Assembly: GCA_017557185.1 (NCBI GenBank) | Contig: JAFZAP010000083.1 | Coordinates: 1-64,000 of the forward strand | Source of the DNA: Prevotella sp. | Lineage (GTDB): Bacteria > Bacteroidota > Bacteroidia > Bacteroidales > Bacteroidaceae | Direction: 5' to 3' | Length of the DNA stretch: 64,000 bases | Shown: positions 32,090-40,923 of the stretch, piece after piece | Layout of the letters: every line of letters starts with the position of its first letter | Position numbering within the stretch: position 1 is the stretch's first letter | Made by a program: the position numbers and the translations under genes | The notes under the pieces: model-generated | The model's database searches: none | Told to the model about the DNA's origin: nothing | What the model saw: the letters and a program-made list of their open reading frames with translations, nothing else

Positions 32090-34030
32090 TTATTTGGGAG
32101 TTCCCCACTGCGGAGCATTCTTGTCCTGCCATACACGCTCAGTGTTCAGCGGGGCGTTGCCACTGTTGTACTGGCTGCCCTGACTGTTGGTTCCCAGAGT
32201 CTTGAAGCCCTGTGCTTCGTAAGCTGCCTTCTTAATGTCGTACATGATGTCAGTCACAACAGGCTCACTGATAACGAAACGGCGAGGAATAGCAGAGAGC
32301 TCTATATTCGGGAACTTCACGAACGGCAGCAGGTTGGAACCTACCTTCGGATAACCCGAGCGGCGTGCAGTCACGAACTGGTCGTCACACTGCTCGCTGA
32401 AGTGGATAAGGAGCTGCAGATAAACCTTCTCGAGTTTCTCAGCGTTGGAACCTGTGAGTTTCACGTTGCTGGTAGCCAGCATAGCGTCAATTTCACCATC
32501 CTGCAGGTCGATAGGCTTGTCGTTCTCGTCGTAGCCGTAGTTGGTTCCGTAGTAAGGAATCTTGTTATCACGAGCAAGGGCATCGAACTCCTCAACAGAA
32601 GCACGTACACCAGCCTCGTACCATGCCTCAGCGGTCTTACCGCCAAACGAACCACCACTCAGCAGAGCGAACTCAGCCATGTAGAAGCATACCTCACCAG
32701 CACCGAGATACATCTGATAGAGCGGGTTGTCGTCGGTGTCCTGGATGACGTTCATGTTGATAGTGCCATCAGCCTCTTCGGTCATAGCCGTAGGTACCTG
32801 GAAGTCAACACGACCACGACGCATCTCCTCGCTATAGTAACTCCATGGGTTGTAAGAGCGCTGGTTGTCACCCATTGAAATCTGATAGCGGAGACCTGAA
32901 TTCCAATATTCCTCAAAGTCCTCATCAGAAAGCGTACCAGCGTCATGAGAAGTCTTCGGTGAATACTGAATAGGACGGGCGGTGTAGCGAACCCAAGGCT
33001 CGCCCATGCCACCCCATTCCTTGAAATTGCCTTCGTCGTCGAGAACAACATTTGCCTTTACGGCACGTGGGAGGTCATCAAACTTGCCATTATCAATGAA
33101 GCTCTGCACAACTTTCGAGTTATAGCTGTTCTTTGCATAGATGAAGCGGATACGCGGATCTTTGCAGTCAAGCATGTACTTGAACACGTTCTCGGTAGCA
33201 TAGATGGTCGATAGGCCATTGCCCGTTCCATAGACATAGTCGGCATTGCCTGAAGCATAGGCAGTGGCCTTGGCAAAGCGGAAGTCGTCGTCAATATTAG
33301 TAATCAAACCAGCAGCATTGCTTGCGGCTTCGTTGGCAATGGAGAGTGCCTTCTGAGGATCGTTGTTATAAAGCCTAACAGCAATCTTCAGTTTCAGTGA
33401 GTTAGCAAGCTTAGCCCAGTTCGACCAGTTGCAACCATAGGCGGCATCCTGACGGGTTACACCCGAAAGGTTCTCGGCACGTAGCATGGTGATATAATCG
33501 TTCAACTCAGTAATCCAGAGGTCGTAAAGCTCGGAAACGGTCTCGTACTTCGGAGTCAGGATGCCTAAGTCGTCATAGTGGCAAGCCTCTGTATAGGGGA
33601 TTGAACCATACATATCGGTATCAAAGATACCGAGATAGATGGTCATAATACCTGTAGCAGCGAGATAACCGTTATTTTCTACCTCTCCCGTCTCGTTGAT
33701 GTAGTTTTGGATACGGTTGCGGTACTTCAACGTGTTGATATACTGGCTACCTTGACCGCCAGACTCAAGCATTCCTGTGAAATCATCTGCAAAACCACCG
33801 CCAGGCATACCCATCTGATCCCATCGGGTGAAATACTGTACATTATAGAACCAAACCAGATAGTCTGTCGGCTGGAATGTGTTAATAGCAGCCGTCATCA
33901 AACCTTCGGGCAGGGTCTTCGTTACGTTGGCAGGATCCTGATTCAACTCTTTGTAGTCATCGGCACAGCTGATGTTCAGAACGAGCACAGCAGCCATGGC
34001 ACCTGCAATGAATAATTTATTGAGTTTCAT
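32090..34030 (-). CDS. SusD/RagB-like outer-membrane lipoprotein (SusD-like_2 type)
   Basis: The signal peptide ends in lipobox NISC (Cys about 22), so this is a surface lipoprotein. The body has the SusD-like_2 (RagB-type) layout: DYKELNQDPANVT, LVWFYNVQYFTRWDQMG, TRQDAAYGCNWSNWAKLANSLKLKIAVRL (the TPR-like helices), and a C-terminal ITARRSGYPKVGS-like segment. It captures a substrate and lids the SusC channel encoded 21 nt upstream. No hydrolase or regulator is adjacent, so the substrate may be glycan or peptide and cannot be told from the sequence. Confidence 0.9.
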   Translation of the reverse strand: MKLNKLFIAGAMAAVLVLNISCADDYKELNQDPANVTKTLPEGLMTAAINTFQPTDYLVWFYNVQYFTRWDQMGMPGGGFADDFTGMLESGGQGSQYINTLKYRNRIQNYINETGEVENNGYLAATGIMTIYLGIFDTDMYGSIPYTEACHYDDLGILTPKYETVSELYDLWITELNDYITMLRAENLSGVTRQDAAYGCNWSNWAKLANSLKLKIAVRLYNNDPQKALSIANEAASNAAGLITNIDDDFRFAKATAYASGNADYVYGTGNGLSTIYATENVFKYMLDCKDPRIRFIYAKNSYNSKVVQSFIDNGKFDDLPRAVKANVVLDDEGNFKEWGGMGEPWVRYTARPIQYSPKTSHDAGTLSDEDFEEYWNSGLRYQISMGDNQRSYNPWSYYSEEMRRGRVDFQVPTAMTEEADGTINMNVIQDTDDNPLYQMYLGAGEVCFYMAEFALLSGGSFGGKTAEAWYEAGVRASVEEFDALARDNKIPYYGTNYGYDENDKPIDLQDGEIDAMLATSNVKLTGSNAEKLEKVYLQLLIHFSEQCDDQFVTARRSGYPKVGSNLLPFVKFPNIELSAIPRRFVISEPVVTDIMYDIKKAAYEAQGFKTLGTNSQGSQYNSGNAPLNTERVWQDKNAPQWGTPK

Positions 34031-34051
34031 ATACTTTCTTCGTTTATAAGG

Positions 34052-37000
34052 TTAGAATGTAGCTTTCAGAGTGAACGTAAAGCTGGTCGTCACGCCAGCG
34101 AACTGACGGATACGGAATTCAGCTGCAGTAGTACCGGCAACAGCCTCAGGATTCTCATGGTTAGGCATAGTGTTCAGCAGGTAGCCGAGGTTGTGAGCCT
34201 GGGCTGTAAGGCTGAGACGCTTTGCACCAATCTTGTTGGCAATGTTGTTTTCGAACTGATAGCTCAGCGAGAGATCGCGGAAAGCGATGTAATTCAGAGT
34301 CTTAAACCAGTTCTCGTTGACAACAGCCTGTCCCCAAGAGTTATAGAAGTAGTGCCATCCACCAGCGTGAACATATTCTGCATGACCACCGGCCACAAGC
34401 TCTGCCCATGTTTCACCGCTGCTGTACTGACCAGTGCCTACAGTATATTTCGAACCGTCGGGCTGCGTAATCTGTGTACCAGTTGTAACGATACCGTTAG
34501 GAATCATACCATCGTGGTATTCGTATCCGTCGAACCCAGAGGTATAAGTGACGCCACCATGACCTTCACGGCCTTCAAGAGAAGCCTTGGTGTAACCATA
34601 GGCTGTTCCGTAGTGAGAACCATAGGAAGCAACCTTACCTCCGAAGCGTCCATCGAAGCTGGCACTCAGCGTCCAGTTCTTGTAGCGCAATGTAGTGTTG
34701 ATCGATCCGAGGAAGTCAGGAACTGAGTTGCCAATCTCTTCAACGGTTCCGTTACGCTTCACAAGCGGTGACAGATAACCAGCATTGTAATATCTCACGT
34801 CGAGTTCCTGCAGACCAGAAACTTCGTCAATGAGCGGTGCAGCATCCGTCATCAGCATACCATAGGTGCCACCCACCTTAGCAACCGAACCGATGCGGTA
34901 GTTACCGTAGTTGGTGTAACCCTGCAGGGTGATGTAGTCTGCGCAGAGGTCGGAAAGCTCAACAATCTTCGAGTTGTTCTTCGTGTAGGTGAAATTCAAA
35001 TCCCACTGCCAGTCTTTCGTCAGAACGGGAGTCGTGTTCAAAGCAAGCTCTACACCTGAGTTTTGGATGTTACCAGCATTAATCAAGGCATTGCTATAAC
35101 CTGATACGTTCGGAATTGAAACCGTCATAATCTGGTCAACGGTGTTTTCCTTATAGTAGGTAAAGTCGAGTCCAAGACGATTGTTGAAGAAGCGGATGTC
35201 GGTACCAACCTCCCAAGATCTCTTGCGCTCAGGCTTCAGATCTTGACTATAGGTAGTGCTAGATACGGTGGTAGAGAAAGGCTTGCCGTATTTGTTGGTG
35301 TAACTCTCCAAACCATAGGCAGAGTTAATATAATATGGCGAGCAGTCGTTACCTACCTCAGCATAAGATGCACGCAGTTTCCAGAAGCTGAGCCAATCGG
35401 GTAGCTGATCACGGAAGGTGTTGGTCACCAACCATGCAGCGTTTATTGAAGGATAGAAGTAGCTGTAGGTACCATGTCCGTCGGCATAGACGAGAGATGA
35501 TGACCAGTCGTTACGACCAGTTACATCTAGATATACTTGGTCTCTCCAGCTGAAGCCAACCTGTGCAGCTACTGACTGGATAGTCTTTGTGTCTGAAACT
35601 TTTGCCGAAGCATTATAGCCTTCAGAACCATTGGCGAGGAAGTACTGGTTAGGAACGATGAAATCACCCTTGGTATTGGCACTCATGTACGACTGATAGC
35701 CATTGTAGAGTTCATAACGCAGGAAGCCATTAAGATGCCAATCCTCGTTGAGTTGCTTGTCAACCATGAGGTTGGTGTTGAGGTTGGTCTGCTCCTTGCG
35801 AGTCTGTGAAGTGCCATAGTAACCACCCTGGTTGTAATAACCTTGACCAGGGTTCTTGCTTTCACCTTGTACGAAGTAGTAGTTGTAATTGGCTTCTGTC
35901 ACCCACTTCAGCCAAGGAGTGAATGCCCATGTGAACTTCAGGTTGGGACGAACAACGGTTTCTTTCTGGTAGTATTCGTTTTCCCAGATGCTCCACCATG
36001 TTCCGCGTCCGATTACGTAACCCCATTCGTCACCGTAGCTGGTCTGAGCAAGACCACCATGAGAACCTTTGTACTTATCGCGATAGTACTTGGCGTCGTA
36101 CATACGGTCCCATGTACCATTAACAAAGTTTTCACCGATGTTGGGTTGGGCATTGCGCGGCTTCGAGTTGGCGAAGGTCATGCTAGCCTCCAGTTCAACA
36201 TTGTCAGTAATCTTATGGCTTGCCTTTGCCATCAAGCTCAGACGACGGAAATCGTTGTTAGGCAATGTACCATTGTTGTAACGATACGACATTGAGGTAT
36301 AGAATGAGGTACGTTCGTTGCCACCAGAGATAGCCACGTTGGTGTTCGTTGAGAAACCAGTGTCGTAGGCATCCTTGAAGTTGTTCTTGTAAGCCTGCGG
36401 CGTATGGAGCTGACCATCGTACATTTCCATAAGACCATCCTTGGCATTTTCACGAATGAAGTCGAACGAAGGACCGAAGGCAGTTCCCATCTCACCATAG
36501 CTGCTCAGGACTTTGTAGGAAGGGTAGCCATCGCTGTTCAGCCAGTACAAGTCGTTCTGCAGGAATCCACTCTTGGGGTTAGATGCGTAGAAGAAACTCT
36601 CTGCGAACTCATTCTGCAGGTCGGGTTGATGAGTCACCTTATCGAAACCGAAGGTCTGGGTAAAGTCAATACCAAGACCTCTCTTACCCTTACCACTCTT
36701 GGTGGTGATCACCACAGCACCATTCAAACCACGCGAACCATAAAGTGCTGTAGCGGCAGCACCTTTCAGTACTGATACCGTCTCAAAGTCATCGGGGTTC
36801 AGGTTCTTCAGTTCGTTACCATAGTTCTGTGCACCCGATGCCCAGTCTGCATCGTTCTCCACGATACCGTTATCAAGGATAACACCATCGATTACATAGA
36901 TAGGCTGGTTGTTCTTGTTCAGTGTTGAGGCACCACGAATCAAGATCTTTGAGGCACCGAACATACCACCATCAGAGGAGGTGATTTCAACACCTGCTAC

Positions 37001-37450
37001 CTTACCCTGCAAAGCTTGCACGGGGTTGATGAGATTGGCATCCAGTTCATCGCCTTTCAACTCTGTCATGGCGTAACCCAGTGCTTTCTGTTCGCGCTTC
37101 AGACCGAGAGCCGTGACAACGACTTCGTTCAGACCAGTTGCATCTTCCGACAACACAATGTTCATGTTGCCCGAGGCTCGCAAAGTCTGTGGAGCAAAAC
37201 CGATGTAGCTTATCTCAATCTGGCTGTTGGCAGGAGCCTTGAAGGAGAACTCACCGTTTGCATCTGTCACGGTTCCCAGTTTTGTGCCTGCGGCCTTCAC
37301 CGTGGCACCAATGACGGGTTCACCGTTCTGGTCTACTACAGAGCCTTTCACAGTGATATCCTGTGCATAGACTCCCACGCTAAAGAGCATGAAAAGCATT
37401 GTCCAGAGGGCTCTACGCAAGAGCCCCGTTGCGTTCTTTTCCTTTTTCAT
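34052..37450 (-). CDS. SusC/RagA-type TonB-dependent outer-membrane transporter
   Basis: This 1,132-residue protein has a signal peptide (about 1-30), a CarboxypepD_reg-like beta domain (VKGSVVDQNGEPVIGATVKA), a TonB box region (LNEVVVTALG), a plug domain (LQGKVAGVEI, IYVIDGVILDNG, LKGAAATALYGSRGLNGAVVITTK) and a long beta-barrel. It imports substrate across the outer membrane using TonB energy, in complex with the SusD protein encoded 21 nt downstream. The leader region (37451-37640) has no clear TAnnTTTG box directly upstream of the gene. Confidence 0.93.
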   Translation of the reverse strand: MKKEKNATGLLRRALWTMLFMLFSVGVYAQDITVKGSVVDQNGEPVIGATVKAAGTKLGTVTDANGEFSFKAPANSQIEISYIGFAPQTLRASGNMNIVLSEDATGLNEVVVTALGLKREQKALGYAMTELKGDELDANLINPVQALQGKVAGVEITSSDGGMFGASKILIRGASTLNKNNQPIYVIDGVILDNGIVENDADWASGAQNYGNELKNLNPDDFETVSVLKGAAATALYGSRGLNGAVVITTKSGKGKRGLGIDFTQTFGFDKVTHQPDLQNEFAESFFYASNPKSGFLQNDLYWLNSDGYPSYKVLSSYGEMGTAFGPSFDFIRENAKDGLMEMYDGQLHTPQAYKNNFKDAYDTGFSTNTNVAISGGNERTSFYTSMSYRYNNGTLPNNDFRRLSLMAKASHKITDNVELEASMTFANSKPRNAQPNIGENFVNGTWDRMYDAKYYRDKYKGSHGGLAQTSYGDEWGYVIGRGTWWSIWENEYYQKETVVRPNLKFTWAFTPWLKWVTEANYNYYFVQGESKNPGQGYYNQGGYYGTSQTRKEQTNLNTNLMVDKQLNEDWHLNGFLRYELYNGYQSYMSANTKGDFIVPNQYFLANGSEGYNASAKVSDTKTIQSVAAQVGFSWRDQVYLDVTGRNDWSSSLVYADGHGTYSYFYPSINAAWLVTNTFRDQLPDWLSFWKLRASYAEVGNDCSPYYINSAYGLESYTNKYGKPFSTTVSSTTYSQDLKPERKRSWEVGTDIRFFNNRLGLDFTYYKENTVDQIMTVSIPNVSGYSNALINAGNIQNSGVELALNTTPVLTKDWQWDLNFTYTKNNSKIVELSDLCADYITLQGYTNYGNYRIGSVAKVGGTYGMLMTDAAPLIDEVSGLQELDVRYYNAGYLSPLVKRNGTVEEIGNSVPDFLGSINTTLRYKNWTLSASFDGRFGGKVASYGSHYGTAYGYTKASLEGREGHGGVTYTSGFDGYEYHDGMIPNGIVTTGTQITQPDGSKYTVGTGQYSSGETWAELVAGGHAEYVHAGGWHYFYNSWGQAVVNENWFKTLNYIAFRDLSLSYQFENNIANKIGAKRLSLTAQAHNLGYLLNTMPNHENPEAVAGTTAAEFRIRQFAGVTTSFTFTLKATF

Positions 37451-37689
37451 TGCTTTTTAATTTAAGGATTTGTTAATAATAATAGGTTAGTGAAAAGTAT
37501 TTGTCTCTTTTTTTTTACCTGTCTCAGTGTCCGCAAATACATGCAAAACACCTTAAACAGGCTGTAAAATTAGAAAAATTTTCATAAAAAACCAACATTT
37601 TGTTAATCATTTTCCCTTAACTAAACATTATTTAACACATTGGGGGCGAAAAAAGTAATTAAAATGTTTGACGCGCCGAAAATAATTCG

Positions 37690-37697
37690 TAACTTTG
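37690..37697 (+). promoter_or_regulatory. -7 box of the small-ORF transcript
   Basis: TAACTTTG is followed by a leader with two small hairpins: TGGGG/CCCCA just after the start, and CAGCCTG (37739-37745) with CAGGCTG (37757-37763). It drives the 39-codon ORF at 37781. Confidence 0.6.
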
Positions 37698-37767
37698 CAA
37701 CATGGGGAATAGCCCCAATTCCCAAAAACAACAAAATGCAGCCTGAGCGGGGCATGCAGGCTGAGAT

Positions 37768-37776
37768 AGGAGGTGA
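37768..37776 (+). promoter_or_regulatory. Perfect Shine-Dalgarno sequence
   Basis: AGGAGGTGA lies 4 nt before the ATG at 37781 and could pair with nine bases of the 16S rRNA tail. Such sites are rare in Bacteroidetes, where the anti-Shine-Dalgarno is sequestered, so it stands out from every other gene here. Confidence 0.75.
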
Positions 37777-37780
37777 CGTC

Positions 37781-37900
37781 ATGAAAAATGCCAGAAGGAA
37801 AGAAGAGGAGTATTACTTCGAGTACGACAACGTCTACAACATGGAGCCGGATGAGCTCCGCGCAGAGTCGGCATCCGATACGTCCGTATGGTATAGCTGA
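37781..37900 (+). CDS. 39-residue small protein with strong Shine-Dalgarno
   Basis: The predicted peptide begins MKNARRKEEEYYFEYDNVYN and ends SDTSVWYS. It has a basic start, an acidic and tyrosine-rich middle, and no membrane segment. The ORF is open upstream to 37640, but the promoter at 37690 and the Shine-Dalgarno at 37768-37776 support the start at 37781. The gene has its own promoter and a strong terminator 25 nt after the stop, so it is a self-contained unit of about 260 nt between susC and the GH2 gene. No family was recognised. The transcript could also be a regulatory RNA with a coding part. Confidence 0.6.
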   Translation: MKNARRKEEEYYFEYDNVYNMEPDELRAESASDTSVWYS

Positions 37901-37924
37901 CAAGTTGATAACCCCTAAAAATTA

Positions 37925-37956
37925 AGCAGGAGCGCCATCGCGCTCCTGCTGTTTTT
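37925..37956 (+). terminator. Intrinsic terminator of the small-ORF transcript
   Basis: AGCAGGAGCG and CGCTCCTGCT form a perfect 10-bp stem with a 6-nt loop followed by GTTTTTG. Confidence 0.88.
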
Positions 37957-38033
37957 GTAACGGCCTCAAAGGCCAATAAGCAAAGGGAAAGATATAGAAG
38001 TTGAACTGATATATAGTGTATTTCACATTCTAA

Positions 38034-38212
38034 GCCCCGAAGGGGCATTAAGATTACAGGCAGGGTGTGAAGTGCGTAGCACGAAACCCCTGAAATAGAT
38101 GCCAGAAGATTATAAGTGCCGAAGGTACGACAGAATTTCTGTCACCCCATCGGGGTTTAATTTGTTGTTGCCCATTTACAGGGGTTCCGTTTCACTCCAC
38201 CCCTGCCTGTGT
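38034..38212. repeat. Palindrome-rich intergenic repeat element
   Basis: The element starts with GCCCCGAAGGGGC and has two arms, about 38055-38095 and 38175-38212, that are imperfect reverse complements (CAGGCAGGGTGTGAAG... against ...CTCCACCCCTGCCTG). Between them are ACAGAATTTCTGT and ACCCCATCGGGGT palindromes. No ORF is credible. It looks like a REP- or MITE-type element; the remaining part of 37957-38288 shows nothing else. Confidence 0.5.
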
Positions 38213-38288
38213 TCTATCGCACATTCTGTGCTCTATCAGGTCAACTGCCATATCATTCCCAAATTGTTTTCGTGGAGCTCAGCTTTCT

Positions 38289-40859
38289 TTAGGGTTTTAG
38301 TGTGATTTCGGCATCTTCGAGCAGAGGTGACGTGAAGCGCACGCGGATGGAGCCGTCTTGCGGGGCCTGCTGCATGTTGTCACCACCTTGGCCGAAACGC
38401 TGGCCGAAGCCCTGTCCGAAAGGCATCGCGCCCGGTCCCTGCTGGACATAGGCTACGAGGCGCCCCTGATGGGCACGCCGGTGATTGCCGCCACGAATGG
38501 GTGGTGCGCCGTTGGTGTCGCTCATGTTGCCATTTTCCAATCCAAGCAGATGACCGTCGCCCATCACGCTGCAGGTGATGTCGTTGTCGGCGAGACGCAC
38601 GGGGATGCCGTTTTCATCGACCACCTCGACGGTGAGGATGTAGAAGCCCCACCCCTTCCCCTCCCCCGTAGGGAGGGAGTCTAAGTTAGTCTTTGATACC
38701 CGCAGGGCGTAGGGACGGCCAGAGGTTTTGATTTCGTAGAAGGCTCCACCCCCCGCCCTCCCCAGTAGGGAGGGGGCTTCCGCGCGAAGGGTGCCGGGCT
38801 GATAGGCAATGTCCCAATAGCGGACGTTAGTGGCACTGTCGAGCGTGGCTGTGCCGCCAACGGGATTGCCGTTCAACGTGAGGCGTACATCGGGTTGATT
38901 GGTGTAGCAAACCACCCGCACCTGTTGTCCTTCGCGATAGTTCCATGTGTCGGAGGCGTAAGTGGAGGCCCCACCCCGTCCCCTCCCCCGTAGGGAGGGG
39001 TTATTGCTACGGCGGTTGTTGATGGGATAGGTGCCGATATAGACCACCGGCTCGTTGCTCCATAGAGAGGCACGATACCAACCATTGGGCTTGCGCTGCG
39101 AGGCGAGGTCGATGAGTCCTGCAGAAGAGCCGCGGGCCGGCCAGGCACCGCTCTCACCGAGATAGTCGGCACCCGTCCAGAGGAACTGTCCGAAGATGTG
39201 TTCGTTGTTCTTCACTGCCAGCCATGAGGGATAGTCGTGGCGGTTCTCCGATCCGTAGATGATGCGCTTGGGATACTTCGCATGGTCTTCCTGATAGCGG
39301 CTTTCCGTGTAGTTATATCCCACGACATCGACGGCCTCAGGATATTCCGTCTGGTTCGACATCACCACGCCAGCCAGTGCTCCCGTGACGGCTCTTGACT
39401 GGTCGATGCCATGCACCACTGCCGATAGGCGCTTCGCTATCTTGCCGATGCGTTCGGCATTGGGCTGGTCGGGCTTGTAGCCGCCGTACATCGGCTGTGT
39501 GAAGTCCTTGCCATCGCCATCGAGGATGGGATGCGAGTAGGGATCGTTGGGATAGTCAACCTCGTTGCCGATCGACCACATGAACACCGATGGATGGTTG
39601 CGGTCGCGGCGCACCATGTCGGCAACGTCGCGGTCGATCCATTCCTCAAAGAAGTCGAAGGTGCCTTGATAGCCGGGAGTGCCGCGGTTCCAGCCTTCTA
39701 GCCACTTGCGTTTCGGGAACTCCCATTCGTCGCTGGCCTCGTCCATGACGAGGAAGCCCAGTTCGTCGCAGAGGTCGTAGAGCACAGGCGCTTGCGGGTT
39801 GTGGCTCATACGGATGGCGTTCACGCCGATGGCCTTCAGCTCCTCCAGTCGGTGCTGCCACACCTCGGGCGGCACGGCGGCTCCCAGCACGCCTGCGTCA
39901 TGATGCAGACAGACGCCCTTCACCTTCATCCACTGGCCGTTCAGGGCGAAGCCGTGGTCGGGGTCGAAGGTCAGCGTGCGCAGTCCGGCACGCATAGTGC
40001 TGCGGTCGCCATTCCCCAGCCGTGTTTCTATATTATATAAATAGGTGTCGTCGAGGCTCCAGCGGTGCGGGTTCTTCACGGTGAGGGTGACCGTCTTCTT
40101 GCCGGGACATCCCAGCGTGGCTTTTGCCCGTGCCACCTCTTTGCCGCTGGCATCGGTCATGATCACCTCGGCAGGAATCCCCAATGCGCCCTTGCCTTCG
40201 GTCTCGATGTCAACCTCCACGATGGCCTGCGACTTGCTGATCTTCTTCAGTCGGTAGGTGGAACCCCACTGTGCCAGATGCGTCTCGGGAGCCGTGATGA
40301 GCCACACGTCGCGGTAGATGCCGGAACCTGTGTACCAGCGAGAGTCGGCATACTGCGAGTGGTCGACGCGCACGGCCAGCACGTTGTCGCCGTCTTTATT
40401 CAAATAGGGAGTCATGTCATAGAGGAACGACACGTAGCCGTTGGGCCGCTTGCCCAGCAGATGTCCGTTCAGATAGACTTCCGAGCGGTTATAGACGCCC
40501 TCGAAGTAGATGAAGAAAGATGAAGGATGAGGGATGAAGGATGAGGGCACAAAGTGCTTGCGATACCAGCCGATGCCGCCGGGCAGATAACCCGTGCAGG
40601 ACGCCAGCTGTGGCGACATGATGCCCTCTACCGACCAGTCGTGGGGCAGTGTGAGCTGTCGCCACCTCGAGTCGTCGAAGGCGGGCTGCGCCTGCGGATA
40701 TTCGGCAGTCTGCGTGGGAGTTGTTGTCTGCGAGGAAGAGGTCTCCAGGGAGAAGAGCCATTTGTCATTAAACCGTTCGGGTTGTCCGAACGATACTTGT
40801 GCGCGAGCCTGCAGTGCAGGCAAGATGAGTAGCGCGATGATAAGTCTTAGCCAGTTCAT
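38289..40859 (-). CDS. Glycoside hydrolase family 2 (beta-galactosidase-type)
   Basis: This secreted GH2 enzyme of about 856 residues has a sugar-binding domain (WRQLTLPHDWSVEG...YFEGVYNRSEVYLNGHLLGKRPNGY), an immunoglobulin-like domain and a TIM barrel (VKGVCLHHDAGVLGAA; VFMWSIGNEVDYPND with the acid/base Glu near 39573; YGSENRHDYPSW with the likely nucleophile Glu near 39255). C-terminal DUF4982/Ig-like domains follow. It removes terminal beta-linked sugars; galactose is only the usual guess. The start ATG at 40859 gives a signal peptide (MNWLRLIIALLILPALQARA); the open frame upstream is repeat DNA. Four repeat-derived tracts lie in frame. Confidence 0.88.
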   Translation of the reverse strand: MNWLRLIIALLILPALQARAQVSFGQPERFNDKWLFSLETSSSQTTTPTQTAEYPQAQPAFDDSRWRQLTLPHDWSVEGIMSPQLASCTGYLPGGIGWYRKHFVPSSFIPHPSSFFIYFEGVYNRSEVYLNGHLLGKRPNGYVSFLYDMTPYLNKDGDNVLAVRVDHSQYADSRWYTGSGIYRDVWLITAPETHLAQWGSTYRLKKISKSQAIVEVDIETEGKGALGIPAEVIMTDASGKEVARAKATLGCPGKKTVTLTVKNPHRWSLDDTYLYNIETRLGNGDRSTMRAGLRTLTFDPDHGFALNGQWMKVKGVCLHHDAGVLGAAVPPEVWQHRLEELKAIGVNAIRMSHNPQAPVLYDLCDELGFLVMDEASDEWEFPKRKWLEGWNRGTPGYQGTFDFFEEWIDRDVADMVRRDRNHPSVFMWSIGNEVDYPNDPYSHPILDGDGKDFTQPMYGGYKPDQPNAERIGKIAKRLSAVVHGIDQSRAVTGALAGVVMSNQTEYPEAVDVVGYNYTESRYQEDHAKYPKRIIYGSENRHDYPSWLAVKNNEHIFGQFLWTGADYLGESGAWPARGSSAGLIDLASQRKPNGWYRASLWSNEPVVYIGTYPINNRRSNNPSLRGRGRGGASTYASDTWNYREGQQVRVVCYTNQPDVRLTLNGNPVGGTATLDSATNVRYWDIAYQPGTLRAEAPSLLGRAGGGAFYEIKTSGRPYALRVSKTNLDSLPTGEGKGWGFYILTVEVVDENGIPVRLADNDITCSVMGDGHLLGLENGNMSDTNGAPPIRGGNHRRAHQGRLVAYVQQGPGAMPFGQGFGQRFGQGGDNMQQAPQDGSIRVRFTSPLLEDAEITLKP
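38648..38683 (-). repeat. GC-rich palindromic repeat in the GH2 gene, copy a
   Basis: CCACCCCTTCCCCTCCCCCG followed by TAGGGAGGGAG is read in frame as SLPTGEGKGWG, between beta domains near the C-terminus. Confidence 0.7.
38742..38781 (-). repeat. GC-rich palindromic repeat in the GH2 gene, copy b
   Basis: CTCCACCCCCCGCCCTCCCC followed by AGTAGGGAGGGGGC is read in frame as APSLLGRAGGGA. Confidence 0.7.
38964..39003 (-). repeat. GC-rich palindromic repeat in the GH2 gene, copy c
   Basis: GGAGGCCCCACCCCGTCCCC followed by TCCCCCGTAGGGAGGGG is read in frame as NPSLRGRGRGGA. Confidence 0.7.
40510..40549 (-). repeat. GATGAAGGATGAGG simple repeat in the GH2 gene
   Basis: Three near-copies of GATGAAGGATGAGG are read on the minus strand as PSSFIPHPSSFF, inside the sugar-binding domain just before YFEGVYNRSEV. 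Homologues have a short linker at this point. Confidence 0.65.
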
Positions 40860-40878
40860 AGTTGTTGGGTTTTTGGTT

Positions 40879-40921
40879 GGGGTATTCTCCCCTCCCTGGG
40901 GGAGGGGTTGGGGGAGAGGCT
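40879..40921. repeat. GC-rich palindromic repeat between GH2 and buk
   Basis: GGGGTATTCTCCCCTCCCTG then GGGGAGGGGTTGGGGGAGAGGC: one of the longest, cleanest copies. It fills the gap directly after the buk stop (40924). Confidence 0.75.
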
Positions 40922-40923
40922 CT

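Noticed and set aside
36404-36775. Antisense ORFs within susC
   Set aside because: They lack promoters and motifs and lie opposite conserved plug and barrel codons.
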